A DNA stretch of 44,455 nucleotides from CAZFPA01 sp964520975 (GTDB taxonomy: Bacteria; Bacillota; Negativicutes; Selenomonadales; Selenomonadaceae): contig CAZFPA010000015.1 in the NCBI GenBank assembly GCA_964520975.1, positions 1 to 44,455 of the forward strand. The letters are read 5' to 3'. The notes under the pieces were generated by a model, which worked only from the letters and a program-made list of their open reading frames with translations, was not told the origin of the DNA and ran no database searches. Shown one piece after another: positions 39,894-44,455 of this stretch (positions are counted from its first letter, which is position 1; each line of letters starts with the position of its first letter). The position numbers and the translations under genes are program-made.

Positions 39894-42773
39894 ATGCAGG
39901 CTTTACGCATACTGACCCTATGTTTGCTATTCCTGACAGCGTTCCTGCCACCTTCCCTTGCCGGGGCCGAACGAACCGTGCGCGTGGGGTGGTTTGAGTA
40001 CGGCAGTTTTCAGCACTATAATCCCCTTGCCGACCCTACACATGGAAAAAGCCAGGAAGATATACCTGGCGCATACAGTGGCTATAACTATGAGTACCTG
40101 AAGATGATCGGCGAAATGGCTGGATGGAAATACCAGTTCATTCGCGGTACCATGGCAGAGAGCATTGAACGCCTGCAGCATGGGGATGTCGATCTCATTG
40201 GCTGTATGACAAAATACGGTGATGCAGCGGCAGCCTTTTCTTATCCATCGAATAACAGTGCTTCGAGCAGCCTGAGCCTGCTCGTTAAGGGAAATGACAA
40301 CCGCTATGCCCTGAATGGTTTTTCCGGATTTTCCGGAATGCGCGTTGGCCTGATCCTGCGGAGCAATGAAGAATATATGCTGGATGAGCTTTGCCAGCAC
40401 CATGGCTTTACCATTAACAAAAGCTATTATACGGATGATATGGCTGCTGTACAGGCCCTGGAGGCAGGCGATATCGATGCGGTGATGTCTTCTGTGCTCA
40501 TTGCACCAGCTGATTTAAAAATCATTGCACGTATGCGCAGTCAAAAGATGTATTTTGTTACCTCGCCTGCCTATCCGGACTTATTGCAGGAACTGGATGA
40601 TGCCATCGAACGCATTAAATATCTGCAGCCTTCCTATAATGAAATCTTGACCAATAAATATTTTTTCAGCCAGGCCTCAAACGGACTTTCACTGACGCAG
40701 CAGGAGAGGGACTACCTGAACACCCGCATTGCTGAAAACCGGCCCGTGCTGGTCTCCTTTGATCCCGCCTGGATTCCCATTGAATACCGTGATCCACAGA
40801 CCGGCGAGTTCAAAGGAGTAATGGCCGAAATATTCAAACGCATCAGCCACCTCACCGGTCTGACCTTCCAGTTTGTATCCGCGGATACCTATGCTGCTAC
40901 CACAAAGGAATACGACAATCAGGCTGAACTCGCCTCCACGATCAGTACCGATTTTGAATGGGCCGATCAGCATAATGCCTATCTCACACAAACAGTTTTT
41001 GAGGTTCCGGTATTTGTTGCCTATGCCCCTGATCATAATAAAACAAATATCATAGCACTGCCGGCAGGCTATCACCTGGCAAAGGCTGTCATAGAACGCC
41101 TGAATAAAGAAGAAGACAGCTTTGAGGTGCGTTACTATGATACTGTAGAGCAATGCATGGATGCCGTCCGGCGTGAGGAAGCCGGTCGAACGTATGTCAA
41201 TGCCTACGAGCTGAATTACTACATGAACCAGAGCCGCTATGAAAAGCTCAGTATACAGGCTGTTCCAGGCTTTTTTGAACCGACGAGCATCGGGGTGTCC
41301 AAAGAAGCCAATCCGCTGCTTTTCGATATCATTTGCCAGGCCTTGCGCAGCATCCCTAAGGCCGAAATCAATAATATCATTCTGAATACAACGAATGTAA
41401 AAACGCCCTTTTCCTTTACAAATGTTTTTTATGCCCATCCGATCGGCTGCGTGATAGGGATTTCTATCTTCATGCTGCTCAGTGGCGGCCTGCTCTTTTT
41501 CTATTACAATAACCGCAAGAACGAACGCCTGCGGTTGGAGCTTGAAGCGGCCAGCAATGCCAAGAGTGATTTCCTGTCCCGTATGAGTCATGATATACGC
41601 ACGCCGATGAACGCAATCATCGGCCTCACGGAAATTGCCCGTACCGATAACAAGGACCCGCATATTCAGTCCTTCCTGAATAAAATACATCTGTCCAGTA
41701 AGTTTCTGTTGGATCTCATCAATGACATCCTGGATCTTTCCAAGGTGGAAAGCGGTTCCTTTACCTTTCATCGGGAAGCTTACGCTCTGGCGGATTTTCG
41801 CGCTTTTTTGGATAGCTCCCTCGGGGAACAGGCCCGCAGCAAGAACATCCAATTTCACGTGCAGTTTCCTGCCGATCTGACGACTATCTTTGTCGATCGA
41901 CTGCGTTTCAATCAGGTGTTCGTAAATCTCCTGAACAATGCAATGAAATTCACGCCGCCAGGTGGAAAGGTGGACTTTTCCATCGAGAGCGGTTCACGGA
42001 CAGACACCCACCAGCACCTCTTGGCGAAGGTTGCAGATACCGGCATCGGAATCCATCCGGAATTTCTGCCGCATATTTTTCATCCCTTCGACCAGGAAGA
42101 TGAAACTCATGTTCGCACAGAGCAGGGGACAGGCCTCGGTCTGGCAATTGTGAAGAAAATCATGGATGCCAGCGGCGGAGAAATTTCTGTTGCCAGTGAA
42201 CCGGGAAAGGGTACAGTCTTTTCCCTGCTGCTGAAAACACAGCTGCCCAACCAGAATTCTAAAGAAGAAAAAGCGCAGCCGAAAAAAGGCCTTCCTGCGC
42301 ATTTCGCTGCTGCGCGTGAAAAACAGACCGATACTGCAGCCGTTTCCCTGGAAACCTATCGTCAGCTTTTTGCCGATCAGCACATCCTGGTCGTAGAGGA
42401 TAATGAAATCAATCAGGAGGTTGTCTGTCAGCAGCTCCTGCAGGTTGGCCTGCAGGCAGAACTTGCCGCCAACGGACGGGAAGCCATCGAGCGTTTTTCC
42501 GCACAGCCGGTATACTATTTTGCGGCTATTCTGATGGATATACGGATGCCCGTCATGGGAGGGATCGAAGCCTCAAAACGGATTCGCCAGCTAAAGCGCC
42601 AGGATGCGGCCAGCATTCCAATCATTGCCCTGACAGCCGATGCTTATGCGGAAAGCCGCGAAGAAATTCTCGCCAACGGGATCACAGCTTTCCTGGCAAA
42701 ACCCATATATCCCAAAGATCTCTATGCAACATTGAAAAGGGCCCTGGACGCAGGCAGTGAATCACGTCATTGA
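39894..42773 (+). CDS. BvgS/EvgS-like hybrid sensor histidine kinase
   Basis: 959 residues. Order: Sec signal peptide (1-24, ending SLAGA), two extracytoplasmic solute-binding domains of the SBP_bac_3 type (~27-255, opening RTVRVGWFEYGSFQHYN, and ~275-500, opening NRPVLVSFDPAWIPIEYRD), a membrane helix (~517-537), then HisKA with phospho-acceptor His566 in SRMSHDIRTPMNAIIG. HATPase_c follows (NLLNNAMKFTPPGG, DTGIGIHPEF, GTGLGLAIVKKIM), with a C-terminal receiver (HILVVEDNEINQEVV, Asp882 in ILMDIRMPVMGG, conserved Lys in FLAKPIYP). It should sense a small solute and run a phosphorelay, but there is no HPt domain or partner regulator here, so the output is elsewhere. ATG with AGAGGTGAG upstream. 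Confidence 0.9.
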   Translation: MQALRILTLCLLFLTAFLPPSLAGAERTVRVGWFEYGSFQHYNPLADPTHGKSQEDIPGAYSGYNYEYLKMIGEMAGWKYQFIRGTMAESIERLQHGDVDLIGCMTKYGDAAAAFSYPSNNSASSSLSLLVKGNDNRYALNGFSGFSGMRVGLILRSNEEYMLDELCQHHGFTINKSYYTDDMAAVQALEAGDIDAVMSSVLIAPADLKIIARMRSQKMYFVTSPAYPDLLQELDDAIERIKYLQPSYNEILTNKYFFSQASNGLSLTQQERDYLNTRIAENRPVLVSFDPAWIPIEYRDPQTGEFKGVMAEIFKRISHLTGLTFQFVSADTYAATTKEYDNQAELASTISTDFEWADQHNAYLTQTVFEVPVFVAYAPDHNKTNIIALPAGYHLAKAVIERLNKEEDSFEVRYYDTVEQCMDAVRREEAGRTYVNAYELNYYMNQSRYEKLSIQAVPGFFEPTSIGVSKEANPLLFDIICQALRSIPKAEINNIILNTTNVKTPFSFTNVFYAHPIGCVIGISIFMLLSGGLLFFYYNNRKNERLRLELEAASNAKSDFLSRMSHDIRTPMNAIIGLTEIARTDNKDPHIQSFLNKIHLSSKFLLDLINDILDLSKVESGSFTFHREAYALADFRAFLDSSLGEQARSKNIQFHVQFPADLTTIFVDRLRFNQVFVNLLNNAMKFTPPGGKVDFSIESGSRTDTHQHLLAKVADTGIGIHPEFLPHIFHPFDQEDETHVRTEQGTGLGLAIVKKIMDASGGEISVASEPGKGTVFSLLLKTQLPNQNSKEEKAQPKKGLPAHFAAAREKQTDTAAVSLETYRQLFADQHILVVEDNEINQEVVCQQLLQVGLQAELAANGREAIERFSAQPVYYFAAILMDIRMPVMGGIEASKRIRQLKRQDAASIPIIALTADAYAESREEILANGITAFLAKPIYPKDLYATLKRALDAGSESRH

Positions 42774-42786
42774 ATTGGAAGCCAAA

Positions 42787-42828
42787 AACCTCCTGCTGCA
42801 GAAGATAGATGCTGCAGCAGGAGGTTTT
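42787..42828 (+). terminator. Intrinsic terminator after the hybrid kinase gene
   Basis: A perfect 15-bp stem AACCTCCTGCTGCAG/CTGCAGCAGGAGGTT with a 10-nt loop is followed by TTTTA. Confidence 0.85.
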
Positions 42829-43223
42829 ATGATATTTGCCGACATGCCTTTCGGTTTGAAATGTGTTTGATGTAATCAACTATATTTTCGTGATGAGCGA
42901 TAAGCTGGCCGCCCAGGATTGGCCAGGAGCGCCAAAACAACATGAACCCATATATATTTATGGGTGGAGATATGAACGGTCTGAAAACCACTACAGATTC
43001 TTTGCCGTCGTTTTGCCATCCTGATTTTTTAAAGCAGTATAAGAAAGAGTCGTCTATACTGTAAAAAGGAAATTTATTTATTTCCAGTTACGAGCTGGAG
43101 AAAAAAGGACGGATATATAAATATCCGATATTAGTATAAAATCGCACATTTACTTCCGATAAGTATAAATTATCGGAAGTAAATGATTCGTTGTATTTTT
43201 GAACTTTATGACGCAGTTATTTT
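42829..43223. other. 395-bp noncoding stretch with multiple hairpins
   Basis: No convincing reading frame is visible. It holds CTGGCC/GGCCAG (42905-42926), ACCCATA/TATGGGT (42946-42965), CAGTATA/TATACTG (43035-43061), GGAAAT/ATTTCC (43068-43085), CGGATAT/ATATCCG (43110-43127) and the perfect 16-bp stem at 43147-43185. It is AT-rich and lies between converging genes whose transcripts both end here. Confidence 0.6.
43063..43185 (-). terminator. Tandem terminator-like hairpins after the HD-domain gene
   Basis: Read leftward from the HD gene, three hairpins follow in series. A perfect 16-bp stem (43185-43170 with 43162-43147, starting CATTTACTTCCGATAA, loop of 7) is followed by TGCGATTTTAT. CGGATAT/ATATCCG (43127-43110) is followed by TCCTTTTTT. 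GGAAAT/ATTTCC (43085-43068) is followed by TTTTT. Each has a partial T tail, so together they may end transcription; the long first stem without an immediate T run may have another role. Confidence 0.5.
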
Positions 43224-44360
43224 CTATTTTGTCACGAGCTTCTCTATCAGCTTGTCTGCCATACGATTATCAGCACCGGCAACCATTGCCTGGTAAAGAC
43301 GCATAAAGCTGAGCTGACAGCCGACATAATTACGGAATACATTAAATTTCGCTGTATCCGCACTGTTTATACCGAAAACACGTGCACTGTAATCCTTAAG
43401 ATATTTCACGCACTGCGTGGCAGCAAAACCGCTGAGCACCCAATCGTGATCTGCCAGATGGACGATAAAGCCCTCCGGACGTATAGGAAACCTCATGTGC
43501 AGATCTGATGAAAGCAGCCCCTGACGCACCGGATCTTTGCCGGCAATAACGCACGCGGCCTGCAACCATGCCGCCACCTGCTCCGCATCCTTTTCCGAAC
43601 CCGGATGATTATGTGCACAGGCCTGCGCAACAACTACATCGTTTGGAATGCCCCGATATATAGATTCTGCAATGCTGAAAATATGATGCGATCCTGTACC
43701 GGCAATCGTGTATTCCTTCAACGAACTTCCATCCGGCTGCCACTGAAACACATATGGCTTGGCAAGGTCATGGAGAATTTCGCCCGCAATTGCCATATCA
43801 TAATCACAGGCGTAAAAAAATACATCCTGATAGGTTTCATACAGCTTGACGGCAATACTGACATTTGCTGCTGTATGGGTAACCAGCCCGCCCGGATACG
43901 GATGGTGACTCCCATAGCCGCTGCCTGGTGCTGTGAGAAAAGGCTGCGGTGTTTTCCGCGCATCCGCAATGGGTGGAAAAAGCTGACCTGCCGTAACCTT
44001 CTGCGGGTCGACAAGATTGCAGGATTCCAGCTCATCATAAACGCCTGCTGCATCACCACTTCCGTATTGCTCCATAAAGGTCGGCGCCGGATTCGACAAA
44101 ACTGCCCGGACCTGCTGCTGCAGACTCTGATTGTGGATACTCCCCACATACCCCTGCAGCTTTTCCCAATCCTGTTGAATCAATTTCGATTCAGATGCCA
44201 TCTGCTCACAGTCCGTTGGCATCTGCGCAAAGGAAATACAGTTTGCAGGTGCAGCCTCCGCACGATACACCGGATGATCCAGTTCCAGCAGTGCTATACC
44301 TGCAACGGCCCCTGCGGACCACTTCAAAAAATTCCTGCGGCTTAGTTCAACTTGCTTCAT
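43224..44360 (-). CDS. Tat-exported HD-domain metal-dependent phosphohydrolase-like protein
   Basis: 378 residues. The N-terminus has a twin-arginine signal (SRRNFLKWSAGAVAGIALL, Arg8-Arg9), followed by an Ala-rich cleavage region (AEAAPA, ~35-40). From ~150 the HD pattern is visible: His162 (GGLVTHTAANV), His197-Asp198 (GEILHDLAKP), His225-His226 (GTGSHHIF), His250/His252 (CAHNHPG) and an aspartate in VHLADHDW (~304-306). HD proteins usually cleave phosphate esters inside the cell, so export in folded, metal-loaded form by the Tat route is unusual. The substrate is unknown. ATG 44360 with GAGGAGG upstream. Monocistronic; no Tat genes are in the window. Confidence 0.8.
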   Translation of the reverse strand: MKQVELSRRNFLKWSAGAVAGIALLELDHPVYRAEAAPANCISFAQMPTDCEQMASESKLIQQDWEKLQGYVGSIHNQSLQQQVRAVLSNPAPTFMEQYGSGDAAGVYDELESCNLVDPQKVTAGQLFPPIADARKTPQPFLTAPGSGYGSHHPYPGGLVTHTAANVSIAVKLYETYQDVFFYACDYDMAIAGEILHDLAKPYVFQWQPDGSSLKEYTIAGTGSHHIFSIAESIYRGIPNDVVVAQACAHNHPGSEKDAEQVAAWLQAACVIAGKDPVRQGLLSSDLHMRFPIRPEGFIVHLADHDWVLSGFAATQCVKYLKDYSARVFGINSADTAKFNVFRNYVGCQLSFMRLYQAMVAGADNRMADKLIEKLVTK

Positions 44361-44455
44361 AGATGTTTTCCTCCTCTTTTAATACAATAAATAAGCTCAT
44401 ACATCTATTTTAGCCAGCCTGTCAGGCGATTGCGTTGCTTTTACGTAAAGTTTGT

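Noticed and set aside
42829..43223. CRISPR or attachment-site interpretation of the hairpin-rich gap
   Set aside because: No regularly spaced repeat units, no cas genes, no integrase and no tRNA end is present; the nearest repeat is a single imperfect duplication.
43605..44345. 246-codon plus-strand frame opposite the HD-domain gene
   Set aside because: It is rich in Cys, Arg and Ile without pattern and antisense to a gene with a clear Tat signal and HD motifs.

Overview
The window looks like a chromosomal segment of a Gram-positive-lineage anaerobe, most likely a member of the Negativicutes (Selenomonadales or Acidaminococcales type). Base composition is a little above 50% GC by eye. The reasons are a PyrR-type RNA attenuator in front of the pyrimidine operon, a type 1B dihydroorotate dehydrogenase with its PyrK partner, a Firmicute-type LexA, a 37-kDa nucleoid-associated protein, strong AGGAGG ribosome sites with many TTG starts, and abundant Fe-S and corrinoid enzymes. 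The family assignment is inference; no rRNA gene is present to settle it.

Layout. 1-5.5 kb: the start of a TetR repressor gene with its own promoter and operator, an 861-residue CoA-disulfide-reductase/rhodanese/sulfite-reductase-like/ferredoxin fusion, a sodium:solute symporter, and a divergent LysR regulator. 5.6-7.2 kb: an Mrp/NBP35 Fe-S carrier ATPase, a DUF134 protein and tRNA-Lys(CTT). 7.2-10.6 kb: surE, an S-adenosylhomocysteinase homologue and an MTA/SAH deaminase, which together suggest an S-inosylhomocysteine route for SAH recycling. 10.6-13.7 kb: RNase H with an RHBD domain, and FtsK/SpoIIIE. 13.7-21.1 kb: an exported SGNH hydrolase with fibronectin-like repeats, cobalamin adenosyltransferase, ilvD, trmL, murB and a beta-CASP nuclease.

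21.1-30.9 kb is a complete de novo UMP operon, pyrB-pyrC-carA-carB-pyrK-pyrD-pyrF-pyrE. It has a canonical promoter, a PyrR-binding loop and an intrinsic terminator before pyrB, and a terminator after pyrE. pyrR itself is not in the window. 31-37.6 kb: an exported serine hydrolase, an unrecognised 228-residue protein, a nucleoid-associated protein, an HflX GTPase carrying an apparent JAMM/RadC-like N-terminal domain, and a methionine gamma-lyase-family PLP enzyme overlapping it. 37.6-44.4 kb: lexA, an acyltransferase-3 membrane protein, an intergenic region with two exact 39-bp repeats, a BvgS/EvgS-like hybrid histidine kinase, a 395-bp noncoding stretch with a ladder of hairpins, and a Tat-exported HD-domain phosphohydrolase.

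Most of the window is core metabolism and housekeeping. I found no phage, CRISPR array, insertion sequence or obvious defence island. The items most worth a second look are the JAMM-HflX fusion, the CoADR-rhodanese-SiR-ferredoxin fusion, the SAHase plus SAH-deaminase pair, the Tat-exported HD protein, the switchable ilvD leader, the 39-bp repeats and the hairpin ladder near 43.1 kb. Start codons were moved from the longest reading frame wherever the Shine-Dalgarno position required it.
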